64,000 nt of DNA. It comes from Achromobacter pestifer. GTDB lineage: Bacteria; Pseudomonadota; Gammaproteobacteria; Burkholderiales; Burkholderiaceae_B. The notes under the pieces are model-generated. The model was not told the DNA's origin and ran no database searches. It saw only the letters and a program-made list of their open reading frames with translations. Where the stretch lies: the NCBI RefSeq assembly GCF_902859625.1, contig NZ_CADIJX010000001.1, forward strand, positions 496,001-560,000. The letters run 5' to 3'. Of this stretch, positions 35,155 through 42,784 are shown in pieces. A program made the translations under genes and the position numbers. Every line of letters starts with the position of its first letter. Position 1 is the stretch's first letter.

Positions 35155-36156
35155 TCAGCGATCCGCCAAGCTGTCCTTTTCGTAGACGTCCAGCCGGTTG
35201 TACAGCGTCTTCAGGCTGACGCCCAACGTGTCTGCGGTCAGGCGCTTGTCTCCGGCATGGTGCGCCAGTGTCGCCAGAATGAACTCTCGCTGGGCGGACC
35301 CCAGCGGCATTCCCACAGGGAAACGCAACGCGCCGTCGCGGATTTCTGCTCGCTGGCCGACAGGGGTTCTTGCAGGCATATCGGCATCCAATTGGGTGTC
35401 TGCAAGGATGAAGGCGCGCTGCACCGCATTGCGTAGTTCCCGCACGTTGCCCGGCCAGTCGTGCTGCGAGATTGCGTCCAGCATGCGCTTGGAAAATGTC
35501 TTCTGCGTCTGATACTGCGTATTGAGGGTAGCCAGGAACCGGTGCGCCAGGATCAACGCATCGTCCCCGCGTTCTCGCAACGGCGGCACGCGCAACGGGA
35601 TCACCAGCAGCCGGTGCAGGAAATCCTGGCGCAGCCGGCCATCGGCGACGGATGCCGCAGGGTCACGGTTGCTCGCGCAGATGATGCGCACATTGGCGCG
35701 CAGCAGGTCTGATCCGCCCACGCGCTGATAGGTGCCCGCTTCCAGCACGCGCAAGAAATGCACCTGCATGTCGGGGGGCATCTCGGTGACTTCATCAAGG
35801 AACAAGGTGCCGCCGCTGGCGTATTCAAAGTAGCCCGCGTTTTGGGCGATTGCGCCGGTGAAGCTACCCTTTTCGTGGCCGAACAATTCGGCATGGGCAA
35901 GCGTGCCGCTGATGGCGCCGCAGTTCACTGCTACGAAGGGCTGGCCGCGCCGATCACTGGCGTCGTGGATGGCGCGCGCCACGATCTCTTTGCCGGCGCC
36001 GCTTTCGCCCACGATGAAAACGCTGGCGTCGGTGGCGGCCGCCAATTGCAACTGGCTGCCCAGCTTTTGCATGACGGGCGACAGGCCTGTCACGTCCATC
36101 GGAAGGGCGGGGGACGCCAACGCATCCTCGCGCCCGGTGGTGGTGCGATTTGCCAT
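35155..36156 (-). CDS. PspF-like sigma-54 activator without receiver domain
   Basis: 333 residues. A short 22-residue lead is followed directly by an AAA+ domain: Walker A GESGAGKE at 50-57, GSFTGA (the GAFTGA sigma-contact loop variant) at 97-102, Walker B GGTLFLDEVTEMP, arginine finger region RLRQDFLHRLLV and sensor II WPGNVRELRNAV. The C-terminal Fis-type helix-turn-helix reads LGVSLKTLYNRLDVYEK. With no receiver it should be constitutively competent or held by a partner protein. GAGG precedes ATG 36156. It lies upstream of rpoN on the same strand, 153 bp away. Confidence 0.92.
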   Translation of the reverse strand: MANRTTTGREDALASPALPMDVTGLSPVMQKLGSQLQLAAATDASVFIVGESGAGKEIVARAIHDASDRRGQPFVAVNCGAISGTLAHAELFGHEKGSFTGAIAQNAGYFEYASGGTLFLDEVTEMPPDMQVHFLRVLEAGTYQRVGGSDLLRANVRIICASNRDPAASVADGRLRQDFLHRLLVIPLRVPPLRERGDDALILAHRFLATLNTQYQTQKTFSKRMLDAISQHDWPGNVRELRNAVQRAFILADTQLDADMPARTPVGQRAEIRDGALRFPVGMPLGSAQREFILATLAHHAGDKRLTADTLGVSLKTLYNRLDVYEKDSLADR

Positions 36157-36365
36157 GCTGATACCTCGGCCCGCGCTAGGCCTAGTCGCGACTTTTTCAT
36201 CGTAGTGTCCCCATTCGCTCAGGATTGCGACCAGTTGCAAGTATTCGAAAACTTTAGTGGTCGGTATCGAATGTTTACGCTTCGCCGCGCCAGAGTGATT
36301 ATTCTCATTCCCATGTGAATGCGTGGCGTGCGGCATCCGGCTGTACGCGGCGATACGGAGAATCT

Positions 36366-37745
36366 ATGCCTCATTTGCTGATCGTGGACGACGACGACGC
36401 GATACGGGAAACACTCGCCGAAATGGGCCGTGACAGCGGCTTCTCGGTGGCGGTGGCGGGCAGCGTCAAGGACGCGCTAATACAGCTGGAACGTCAAGCG
36501 CCGGATCTGGTGCTGACTGACGTTCGGCTGCCTGGCGGCAATGGCATGGACATTTTCAAGAATGTTGCCGTGGCCAGTGCCGAGGTCGTGGTGATGACTG
36601 GCCACGGCACGGTCGACTATGCCGTCCAGGCCTTGAGACTGGGCGCCAGCGATTTTCTGGTCAAGCCGATCTGCATGGATCGGCTGAATGGCATTCTGAC
36701 GCGGGTCGCCGCCAATGCGGGCGGTGACTTGCCCGGCATGCCGTTCGAGGAAGCCGGCCGCTTTGGCAAGCTTTACGGCGCATCCGACTGCATGACGCAG
36801 TTGTACCGCCAAATCGGGCGCGTGGCGCCCACCAACGTCACGACCTTGCTGATCGGCGAAAGCGGCACGGGCAAAGAGCTGGCCGCCCATGCCATCCATG
36901 AATTGAGCACGCGCCGCCAACGCCCGTTCATCGCGGTCAACTGCGGCGCGATTTCCCCCAATCTGATCGAAAGCGAAATGTTCGGCCATGAGCGCGGCAG
37001 CTTCACGGGCGCCGACCGTCAGCACAAGGGCTATTTCGAGCGCGCCGATGGCGGTACCTTGTTCCTTGATGAAGTCACCGAAATGCCGCTGGACTTGCAG
37101 GTCAAGCTGCTGCGGGTACTGGAGACCGGGCAATTCATGCGGGTGGGCACCAATCGCGAAATCGGCTGCGACATTCGCATCGTGGCCGCCACCAACCGCA
37201 ATCCGGAGCAGGCGGTGCAGGACGGAAAGCTTCGCGAAGACCTGTATTACCGGCTAAGCGTCTTTCCCATTGAACTGCCGCCGCTGCGCGAGCGCGGCGA
37301 CGATATCCTGTTCCTGGCGCAGCGCTTCTTGCAGGCGCAGAATCAGGAATCCGGCAAGAACAAAGCCTTTTCGACAAAGGCGGCCGATGCGCTGATGCAG
37401 TACGAATGGCCGGGCAATGTGCGCGAACTCAAGAACTTTGTCCGCCGTGCATTCATCATGGCCGACGGCGATGTGCTGGATGTGGACCTGCTGGCCCCGC
37501 ACGTGTCGCCAGGCAGCGACGCGACGGAGGGGCAGGTCAGTGTGCCGGTGGGCGAAACGCTGGCCGAGGCCGACCGCCGGCTGATCCTGGCCACGCTGGC
37601 GCGCTGCAATGGCGTGAAGAAGCAAACGGCCGCCATGCTGGGTATCAGCCCCAAGACGCTATACAACCGGCTGGAGGAATATGCGGCGGCTGGCTACGTT
37701 CTGCCCGGGGAAGAGGGGGCAGGCGAGCTGCGCGACGCGGGCTAG
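36366..37745 (+). CDS. NtrC-type sigma-54 response regulator
   Basis: 459 residues. The receiver (1-120) has LLIVDDDDAIRE, D52 in LVLTDVRLPGGN, VVVMTGHGTVDYA and Lys in DFLVKPI. The AAA+ domain has GESGTGKE from residue 164, GSFTGA from 211, GGTLFLDEVTEMP and WPGNVRELKNFV. The C-terminal HTH is MLGISPKTLYNRLEEYAA, almost the same recognition helix as in the divergent PspF-like protein, so they may share enhancer sites. GGAG lies six bases before ATG 36366. The partner kinase is probably the hybrid kinase at 29906, or another kinase elsewhere. Confidence 0.93.
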   Translation: MPHLLIVDDDDAIRETLAEMGRDSGFSVAVAGSVKDALIQLERQAPDLVLTDVRLPGGNGMDIFKNVAVASAEVVVMTGHGTVDYAVQALRLGASDFLVKPICMDRLNGILTRVAANAGGDLPGMPFEEAGRFGKLYGASDCMTQLYRQIGRVAPTNVTTLLIGESGTGKELAAHAIHELSTRRQRPFIAVNCGAISPNLIESEMFGHERGSFTGADRQHKGYFERADGGTLFLDEVTEMPLDLQVKLLRVLETGQFMRVGTNREIGCDIRIVAATNRNPEQAVQDGKLREDLYYRLSVFPIELPPLRERGDDILFLAQRFLQAQNQESGKNKAFSTKAADALMQYEWPGNVRELKNFVRRAFIMADGDVLDVDLLAPHVSPGSDATEGQVSVPVGETLAEADRRLILATLARCNGVKKQTAAMLGISPKTLYNRLEEYAAAGYVLPGEEGAGELRDAG

Positions 37746-37796
37746 GCAGGACACCGCCCGGCGCAGGCCAGGCACGGGCGGCGTTCGTGGGCGGGA

Positions 37797-38165
37797 TTAC
37801 TTGCCGTAGCGGGTCTTCAGATCCGCCATGCAGGCATCCTTGCCATTGCCGGACATGGCATCGCACTTTTCCTTGCCTACTTTGTAATCGGCGTCGTTGC
37901 GGACCTTGGCGGCGTCATGGTTGGCTTCGGCCTTTTCCTTGCCCGCCTTGGCATCTGCCCGCGCCTTGTCCCGGGTCGCTTCAGCCTGCTGTTGGCAGAC
38001 GTCCTTCTGATTGCCCTTCATACCGTCGCATTGTTTTTTATCCATTTTGTATTGATTGTCGATCTGCTCGCTACTGCGTATCTGCGTGCTTTGCGCGGAA
38101 GCCTGGAACGCCAGGGCGGACAGGCACAGGGCGATGGCGGGGCAAACGGTTCTGGACAGATTCAT
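37797..38165 (-). CDS. Small periplasmic protein with duplicated Cys-pair motif
   Basis: 122 residues. The signal peptide ends at ASA-QS. The mature chain carries two copies of a motif of form KxxCDxMxGNxKDxC: KKQCDGMKGNQKDVC and KEKCDAMSGNGKDAC. A highly charged Ala/Lys/Glu helix joins them (ATRDKARADAKAGKEKAEAN). Each unit has two cysteines, so disulfide pairing in the periplasm is likely. Similar proteins are usually annotated hypothetical. AAAGGAG precedes the ATG. It is divergent from the 73-residue gene and both have sigma-54 type elements. Confidence 0.82.
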   Translation of the reverse strand: MNLSRTVCPAIALCLSALAFQASAQSTQIRSSEQIDNQYKMDKKQCDGMKGNQKDVCQQQAEATRDKARADAKAGKEKAEANHDAAKVRNDADYKVGKEKCDAMSGNGKDACMADLKTRYGK

Positions 38166-38185
38166 GATTGGCTCCTTTGGGTAGA

Positions 38186-38208
38186 GGTCCGATAGATGAA
38201 AGCGGACC
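38186..38208 (-). promoter_or_regulatory. 5'-UTR hairpin of the Cys-pair protein mRNA
   Basis: GGTCCG (38186-38191) and CGGACC (38203-38208) are perfect inverse arms. A flanking TGGGT/ACCCA can extend the stem. The hairpin falls at the predicted mRNA 5' end, about 10 bp after the sigma-54 start point and just before the ribosome site, so it may stabilise the message or tune translation. Confidence 0.4.
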
Positions 38209-38221
38209 CACACCGGTGCCA

Positions 38222-38237
38222 AGCAAGCCGCGTTCCC
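38222..38237 (-). promoter_or_regulatory. Candidate sigma-54 promoter, Cys-pair protein gene
   Basis: On the minus strand GGGAACGCGGCTTGCT: GG, A, CG and TTGCT fit the consensus with two mismatches (first base and C to A). It is 57 bp from the ATG at 38165 and only 9 bp from the opposite element at 38247. Confidence 0.65.
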
Positions 38238-38246
38238 GGCATGGCC

Positions 38247-38262
38247 AGGTACGCGGCTTGCG
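38247..38262 (+). promoter_or_regulatory. Candidate sigma-54 promoter, 73-residue protein gene
   Basis: AGGTACGCGGCTTGCG has the GG-N10-GC spacing and TTGC with three mismatches to the consensus. It is 38 bp before the ATG at 38300. With the element at 38222 it forms a perfect 11-bp inverted repeat (38223-38233 and 38251-38261). Confidence 0.6.
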
Positions 38263-38299
38263 CAACCTCTGACCCATCAAGGGCAACGCGGAGAAAGAG

Positions 38300-38521
38300 A
38301 TGACACAACACACCAAGCACGATTCGACCAAGCCCAAGGCGAACGCCCCAAGCGACGAGACGGATGCAGCGCATCGCAGCGGACAGTTCGGCGCGGACAA
38401 GCCGGGATTCGGCAAGCAGCCGCAACCCGCGAAGCGGCCAGCCGACAAAACGCCCAATACCAAGGGGGCGGAATATGAAGAGGGCGGGCAGTATCCCGGC
38501 ACCCGTCCCGGCGGGAAATAG
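38300..38521 (+). CDS. Small hydrophilic disordered protein, 73 residues
   Basis: No signal peptide or membrane segment. The sequence is Lys/Pro/Gly/Glu-rich with almost no large hydrophobics (MTQHTKHDSTKPKANAPSD, AEYEEGGQYPGTRPGGK), as in hydrophilin-like stress proteins. No domain recognised. GGAGAAAGAG precedes the ATG. Expression from a sigma-54 element is predicted. Function inferred only from composition and company: possible cytosolic protectant. Confidence 0.75.
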   Translation: MTQHTKHDSTKPKANAPSDETDAAHRSGQFGADKPGFGKQPQPAKRPADKTPNTKGAEYEEGGQYPGTRPGGK

Positions 38522-38568
38522 GGGGCCGGGCTGGCGTCCGTCAGTCGGGGGGCGTGCCATCTCCCGGC

Positions 38569-38584
38569 GGGCATGCCAGTTGCT
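38569..38584 (+). promoter_or_regulatory. Candidate sigma-54 promoter, glycine-zipper membrane protein gene
   Basis: GGGCATGCCAGTTGCT matches the -24/-12 consensus with two mismatches and correct GG-N10-GC spacing. It lies 35 bp before the ATG at 38619. Confidence 0.65.
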
Positions 38585-38618
38585 GCCTCTGCTGCACATA
38601 TTCATCCGGGAGATCGTC

Positions 38619-39209
38619 ATGTCCATGATTGTCGCCGCACGCTTCCAGACATTCGACCAAGCCGCCCTGGCCGCCAACAAGCTCTTCGCCGAAGGCTTCA
38701 CGGAAGATGACGTGCATACGTTCTACATCAATTCAGCGGGCGAACATGGCCGCTATCCCCTGGGCGGCGACCGCGCGGCGGATCCCGACTCCAAGGGGGG
38801 GCATTGGGGCGCCGTGGCGGGCGCATCGGCCTTGGGCTTGGTTTTCGCGCTGCTGGGCGGCCTGATCGCGGCGCGTTTGACGGCGCCGCTGCTGATTGTC
38901 ATTGCCGCCGCGGGCGTGGGCGCGTACCTGGGAGCTCTGGCGGGCGCGTTGTGGATCGTCGGACGGGACAAGCGCCGGAATCCGGCCGAGGCGCGCGCGC
39001 AGGAGAATCATCCGCCGGTGCGCGCGGCGGGCGTCATGCTGGCGCTGCATGTGCCTGTAGGACAAGAAGGGCTGGCGCGGCGGGTGTTGCGCGAATCGGG
39101 CGGTCATGACATCGAGCGGGCGAACGGCCGGTGGCTGGACGGCAAATGGGAAGACTTCGACCCCTTGACCCCGCCCCGGCACGTCGAGGCGCCCACGTCG
39201 GTCGCCTGA
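38619..39209 (+). CDS. Stress-type protein with glycine-rich membrane hairpin
   Basis: 196 residues. The first 45 residues (MIVAARFQTFDQAALAANKL, then FAEGFTEDDVHTFYIN) look like a small alpha/beta domain seen in general-stress proteins of the GsiB/YflT or DUF1269 type. Two Ala/Gly-rich membrane helices cover about 65-115 (GAVAGASALGLVFALLGGLI, then LIVIAAAGVGAYLGALAGAL). A C-terminal cytosolic region includes GVMLALHVPVGQEG, resembling the first domain. GGGAG precedes ATG 38619. It has its own sigma-54 type element. Confidence 0.78.
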   Translation: MSMIVAARFQTFDQAALAANKLFAEGFTEDDVHTFYINSAGEHGRYPLGGDRAADPDSKGGHWGAVAGASALGLVFALLGGLIAARLTAPLLIVIAAAGVGAYLGALAGALWIVGRDKRRNPAEARAQENHPPVRAAGVMLALHVPVGQEGLARRVLRESGGHDIERANGRWLDGKWEDFDPLTPPRHVEAPTSVA

Positions 39210-39221
39210 CGGCGCGGCGCG

Positions 39222-40109
39222 TCAGTCGCCCGCGCTGCCCGTGATCGGCAGCACGATGCCGGTGATGTAGCTTGCGCAAACCGGAGAGGCCAAAAAGACA
39301 TAGGCGGGTGAAATTTCTTCCGGTTGCGCGGGCCGCCCCAGATCCGTGTGTTTGCCAAATTCCTTGATGTCCTCCGGGCGTTGATCGGCGGGGTTCAAAG
39401 GCGTCCAGACAGGACCTGGCGCGACGGCGTTAACGCGGATTCCGTCATCAGCCAGATTCGCGGCCAGGGATCGCGTGAAGGCATGGATGGCGCCTTTTGT
39501 GGACGAATAGTCCAGCAGCCTGGCGCTGCCCCGCAGCCCGGTCACCGAACCGGTATTGATGATGGACGCGCCCGCCTTCAAGTGCGGCACCGCGGCCCGG
39601 GCCATGTAGAAATAGGCTGTGATGTTGGTGCGTAGCGTTTTTTCCCATTTCTCGTCGCTGATGGCGGTCAGCGTATCGGTGTGCTGCTGGTAGGCGGCGT
39701 TGTTCACCAGGACATCCAGTTTGCCGAAGCCTTCGATCACTTGCGCGACGGCTTGTTCGCAGAAAGCGGCATCCTGCACGTCGCCCGCGATCAGCAGGCA
39801 GCGCCGGCCTTCGGCCTCTACCGCGCGACGGGTTTGCTCGGCGTCTTCGTGTTCGTTCAGGTAGACGACGGCGACGTCCGCGCCTTCGCGCGCGAAAAGC
39901 ACGCTGACCGCGCGGCCGATGCCCGAGTCTCCGCCCGTGACAATGGCGGCCATGTCTTGCAGTTTGCCGCTGCCGCGATAGCCCGGCGCCTGATACTGAG
40001 GCTTGAGTTCCATGTCGGCCTCGCTGCCAGGCTTGTCCAGATGCTGTTCTGGCATGGGCGGCACGGGGTGCGGACGGTCGCCGGTGCCGGTTTTGCCGGG
40101 CTTGCTCAT
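39222..40109 (-). CDS. Short-chain dehydrogenase, YghA/YdaD general-stress type
   Basis: 295 residues. An N-terminal tail of about 45 residues (HPVPPMPEQHLDKPGSEADM) is the mark of the YghA/YdaD stress SDR group. The SDR core has AIVTGGDSGIGRAVSVLFA, DVLVNNAAYQQHTD, INTGSVTGLRGSARLLDYSS with the YSSTK catalytic pair, and VNAVAPGPVWTPLNP. It binds NAD(P)H and reduces carbonyls; substrate unknown. GGGAG precedes ATG 40109. It is divergent from csbD with two facing-away sigma-54 elements between. Confidence 0.9.
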   Translation of the reverse strand: MSKPGKTGTGDRPHPVPPMPEQHLDKPGSEADMELKPQYQAPGYRGSGKLQDMAAIVTGGDSGIGRAVSVLFAREGADVAVVYLNEHEDAEQTRRAVEAEGRRCLLIAGDVQDAAFCEQAVAQVIEGFGKLDVLVNNAAYQQHTDTLTAISDEKWEKTLRTNITAYFYMARAAVPHLKAGASIINTGSVTGLRGSARLLDYSSTKGAIHAFTRSLAANLADDGIRVNAVAPGPVWTPLNPADQRPEDIKEFGKHTDLGRPAQPEEISPAYVFLASPVCASYITGIVLPITGSAGD

Positions 40110-40160
40110 GCGGTGCTCCCTAGAGTCGTCGCGCGCGAATGGCGCGTTGCCATCCAAGCA

Positions 40161-40176
40161 AGCAATTGGCGTTCCT
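40161..40176 (-). promoter_or_regulatory. Candidate sigma-54 promoter of the SDR gene
   Basis: On the minus strand AGGAACGCCAATTGCT matches with two mismatches and correct spacing. It lies 52 bp before the ATG at 40109 and 30 bp from the opposite csbD element. Confidence 0.65.
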
Positions 40177-40206
40177 GGCGGCAGTCGCGCCCGCCGCGCG
40201 TGCCGT

Positions 40207-40222
40207 GGGCACGCGCCTTGCT
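40207..40222 (+). promoter_or_regulatory. Candidate sigma-54 promoter of csbD
   Basis: GGGCACGCGCCTTGCT matches TGGCACG-N4-TTGCW at all but the first base. The predicted start point near 40233 leaves a leader of about 55 nt before ATG 40288. Confidence 0.75.
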
Positions 40223-40287
40223 ATGGCCTTCGCAGGCGCCAGCCATGGCGCCGCCAACCCAACCACTCGATGAAAAGTGAGAGAACC

Positions 40288-40464
40288 ATGAACAAGGACC
40301 AGGTGAAGGGCAGGGTCAACGAAGCCGTCGGCAAGGCGAAGGAAGTCGCCGGCAAGGCGACCGGCAGCACGTCCACCGAGCTCAAGGGGACGGCCCAGAA
40401 GGTGGCGGGCAAGACGCAGGCCGCCTATGGGGATGCCAAGGACAAAGTGCAGAAGCCGGACTGA
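40288..40464 (+). CDS. csbD: CsbD-family stress protein
   Basis: 58 residues. MNKDQVKGRVNEAVGKAKEV followed by AGKATGSTSTELKGTAQKVAG is the standard CsbD repeat. CsbD was described as a SigB general-stress protein in Bacillus; the molecular role is unknown. The product is cytosolic and helical. It is divergent from the SDR gene and carries a near-consensus sigma-54 element, which would place it under a different stress sigma than in Bacillus. Confidence 0.92.
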   Translation: MNKDQVKGRVNEAVGKAKEVAGKATGSTSTELKGTAQKVAGKTQAAYGDAKDKVQKPD

Positions 40465-40491
40465 GTCCGGCGGGTCCGACTCCCGGCGCGG

Positions 40492-40833
40492 CTATTGGCG
40501 TCCCACGATGACGCCGAACAAGAACGCCGCGCCGGCCACCAGCCCGATGGCCTGCCACGGGCGGGCGTGAATGTACTCTTCCGTGCAATCGATGGTCTCG
40601 CGCATCAGGTCGCCGGCATTGTCGGAGGCGTCACGCAAGCTGCGCCGCGTGGCGATCAATTGATCCGACAGACGTGTTTTGAGCGCATCCAGATCGGTCG
40701 GATCGGCATCGCGCAATGTAGCTTCAATTTCATCAATCCAACTTTCCGGATGGCGCGCGCGCCTGCGCGACCCACGATTGTCCGGCCCGTTCTCGGGAAA
40801 ATCGGAAGGCAAGGGGGTGTTCGTAGAGGCCAT
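40492..40833 (-). CDS. DUF883 (ElaB/YqjD-like) membrane-anchored ribosome-binding type protein
   Basis: 113 residues. A long amphipathic helix (SWIDEIEATLRDADPTDLDA, then LKTRLSDQLIATRRSLRD) is followed by the DUF883 motif YIHARPWQAIGLVAGAAFL and a short membrane helix ending GVIVGRQ. E. coli ElaB/YqjD anchor at the inner membrane in stationary phase. AGGAG precedes ATG 40833. It follows the copper-storage gene by 77 bp; I found no sigma-54 element of its own, so co-transcription with that gene is likely. Confidence 0.88.
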   Translation of the reverse strand: MASTNTPLPSDFPENGPDNRGSRRRARHPESWIDEIEATLRDADPTDLDALKTRLSDQLIATRRSLRDASDNAGDLMRETIDCTEEYIHARPWQAIGLVAGAAFLFGVIVGRQ

Positions 40834-40910
40834 CAGAAAGCTCCTGGCGATCGGGCGGGATTTGCCGCCAGCGCGGATCGGCCCGTGCGGCCGCGCGGCG
40901 TGTCGAGGCC

Positions 40911-41243
40911 TTAAGCCTCGAGCATGTCTTGGCAAGCCAGCGTGCAGGCCAGGCATGCCCCGGCGCAAATCTGGCAATGCTCCATGTCCTGGTGGGGAGC
41001 GCAGGCCCGCGCGCAGGCATCGCAGATCAATGCGCATAAAGTACATAGCGCGGTAGAAAACTCCCCGTCGCGCGCAAGCATCGCGGCGCACAGCCGGCAG
41101 ACATCGGCGCAATCCGTCGCCAGGCTGATGCAGCGCTTCATGCGGGCGGCGTTGATTTCCAGACTGGTAGCGGCGCACTGGTCGCAGGCCACCGCGCATT
41201 CGTAGCAGGCTTGCACACATTGCTCGAAGTTGGGGTCTCGCAT
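40911..41243 (-). CDS. Four-helix-bundle copper storage protein (Csp/DUF326)
   Basis: 110 residues with 19 cysteines, spaced as CxxxC and CxxC pairs on four helices (EQCVQACYECAVACDQC, LCTLCALICDACARAC, CQICAGACLACTLAC). This is the Csp3/DUF326 pattern: a tetramer that stores many Cu(I) ions in the cytosol. There is no signal peptide, so it is the cytosolic type. AAGGAG precedes ATG 41243. No copper exporter or copper regulator lies beside it; instead it lies within the stress cluster. Confidence 0.9.
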   Translation of the reverse strand: MRDPNFEQCVQACYECAVACDQCAATSLEINAARMKRCISLATDCADVCRLCAAMLARDGEFSTALCTLCALICDACARACAPHQDMEHCQICAGACLACTLACQDMLEA

Positions 41244-41388
41244 TGCATCTCCTTGTGAGTGCCCGTGGCGCTTGGCGAAGACACACCCGTCCAGGCGGGC
41301 ACATCCGCTTGCAATTTGAAGGTACTGACAGTGCGTTATCCCGGCGCTGGCGGTAGGATGAAGCATCGAAACCCGGCAGGAGATCCCA

Positions 41389-41652
41389 ATGAAGACTCGA
41401 TCCGCTTCGACATCAACCACCCCTGGCCACACGGGCGCGGCCGCAAGGCCCGATGCCGTGGACAACGCTAAGATACTGCCCCCTGGCGGTCCCGTCGATG
41501 TGCCGAAACAACCGGTCAAACCAGACGCCTCCACGCCTGATGAGGCGGCTGGCGATAAGCGTGCGGTCGTTGACAATCAAACGGAATCTAACTGGGCGGA
41601 CGGCGCGGCGCCACAACCACGGGCAAAGAACGCCCGCTCATCCCTTTTCTGA
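41389..41652 (+). CDS. Small hydrophilic disordered protein, 87 residues
   Basis: No signal peptide or membrane helix. Rich in Ala, Pro, Asp, Lys and Thr (ARPDAVDNAKILPPGGPVDV, DASTPDEAAGDKRAVVDN). No domain recognised. A clear AGGAG precedes the ATG. Upstream, GGGCAC at 41297-41302 and TTGCA at 41309-41313 look like a sigma-54 element but are one base too far apart. Same compositional type as the 73-, 53- and 59-residue proteins nearby. Confidence 0.65.
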   Translation: MKTRSASTSTTPGHTGAAARPDAVDNAKILPPGGPVDVPKQPVKPDASTPDEAAGDKRAVVDNQTESNWADGAAPQPRAKNARSSLF

Positions 41653-41673
41653 CGGCACGCCGGTGTCTGCCTT

Positions 41674-42705
41674 CTAAGTGGCAGCGGGCAGCCCGCGCAG
41701 GAACGCCAGCAAGCGCCGCTCGTCCGCGGCCAGGCCGCGCGGGCCGTCTGGCGCCCGCGACTTCGGCGGCAAGGCGCCCGCCAGATAGGCCTCAAGCACG
41801 CTGGGGTGCACGTAACAGGCGCGGCACACTGCGGGGGTGTTGGCCAGGCGCTGCGACACCTGCTTGATGACGTCCACCACGGTCTGTTTGGCTTGCGCCT
41901 CGTTCTGGTAGGGCTGTGCCTGCAACGCGGCGTGCGCCAGCACCGATCCGGCCCAGGTACGGTAGTGCTTTGCCGTGAAATCGCCTGCGCCGGCGGCGCG
42001 TAGATAGGCGTTGACGGCTTCGGAGTCCACTGGGTGTTTGCCGCCTTCTTCATCCAGGTACTGGAACAGCTGCTGGCCTGGAATTTCCAGGCAACGCTTG
42101 ATGATGCGGGTCACGCGGCGGTCAGTCACCGTGACATCGTGGGGTACGCCGCTTTTTCCTTGGAACCGAAACCGCAGGCGGCTGCCCGCCACGGTGGCGT
42201 GCCGGCGCTTCAGCGTCGTCAGGCCATACGACTTGTTCGCGCGGGCGTACTCGCGCGCGCCGATGCGGATCAAGGTGGTTTCCAGCAGGCGGACCAACGT
42301 GGCGATCACTTTCTGCTGCGCCAATCCGTTCGTGCGCATGTCCCGGTCGACTTGCCGGCGGATGCGCGGCAACGCCTGGCCAAAGGCCAGCAGGTTTTGA
42401 TATTTGTCGGCATCGCGCAGCGCGGCCCAGCCGGGGTGATACCGGTACTGTTTGCGTCCCCGCGCGTCGCGCCCGGTGGCTTGCAAATGACCATGGGGCA
42501 GGGGACAGATCCACACGTCCTCATAGGCAGGAGGAATCACCAACGCCTGGATACGGGCGATCTCGGCCGCGTCCTCGATGCGCTTTCCCTGGGTATCCAG
42601 GTACTGGAACGCGCTGCCATTCACGCGGCGCCGGCGGTAGCCAGGTTGCGTGTCGTCAACGTAGACCAGCGCGGCAAGCGCGGGCTGCGAAGTGGGGGCG
42701 TCCAT
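41674..42705 (-). CDS. DNA topoisomerase IB (eukaryote/poxvirus-like)
   Basis: 343 residues. N-terminal domain with YVDDTQPGYRRRRVNGSAFQ and IPPAYEDVWICPLPHGHLQA; catalytic domain with YHPGWAALRDADKYQNLLAF, RIGAREYARANKSYGLTTL, DFTAKHYRTWAGSVL and the active-site Tyr in CRACYVHPSVLEAY. Such enzymes relax supercoils through a 3'-phosphotyrosine link. GGAGACAAC precedes ATG 42705. It has a near-consensus sigma-54 element, unusual for a topoisomerase and suggesting use under stress. It converges with the 87-residue gene. Confidence 0.92.
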   Translation of the reverse strand: MDAPTSQPALAALVYVDDTQPGYRRRRVNGSAFQYLDTQGKRIEDAAEIARIQALVIPPAYEDVWICPLPHGHLQATGRDARGRKQYRYHPGWAALRDADKYQNLLAFGQALPRIRRQVDRDMRTNGLAQQKVIATLVRLLETTLIRIGAREYARANKSYGLTTLKRRHATVAGSRLRFRFQGKSGVPHDVTVTDRRVTRIIKRCLEIPGQQLFQYLDEEGGKHPVDSEAVNAYLRAAGAGDFTAKHYRTWAGSVLAHAALQAQPYQNEAQAKQTVVDVIKQVSQRLANTPAVCRACYVHPSVLEAYLAGALPPKSRAPDGPRGLAADERRLLAFLRGLPAAT

Positions 42706-42736
42706 GTTGTCTCCGGCCACGTGAGTCGCGCCTGCG

Positions 42737-42752
42737 AGCAAGCCGCGTGCCC
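42737..42752 (-). promoter_or_regulatory. Candidate sigma-54 promoter of topoisomerase IB
   Basis: On the minus strand GGGCACGCGGCTTGCT matches at all but the first base. It is 32 bp before ATG 42705 and 32 bp from the opposite element at 42785. Confidence 0.75.
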
Positions 42753-42784
42753 AGTTGTGGTGTTGCCTCGCGGCGGCGCATGCC

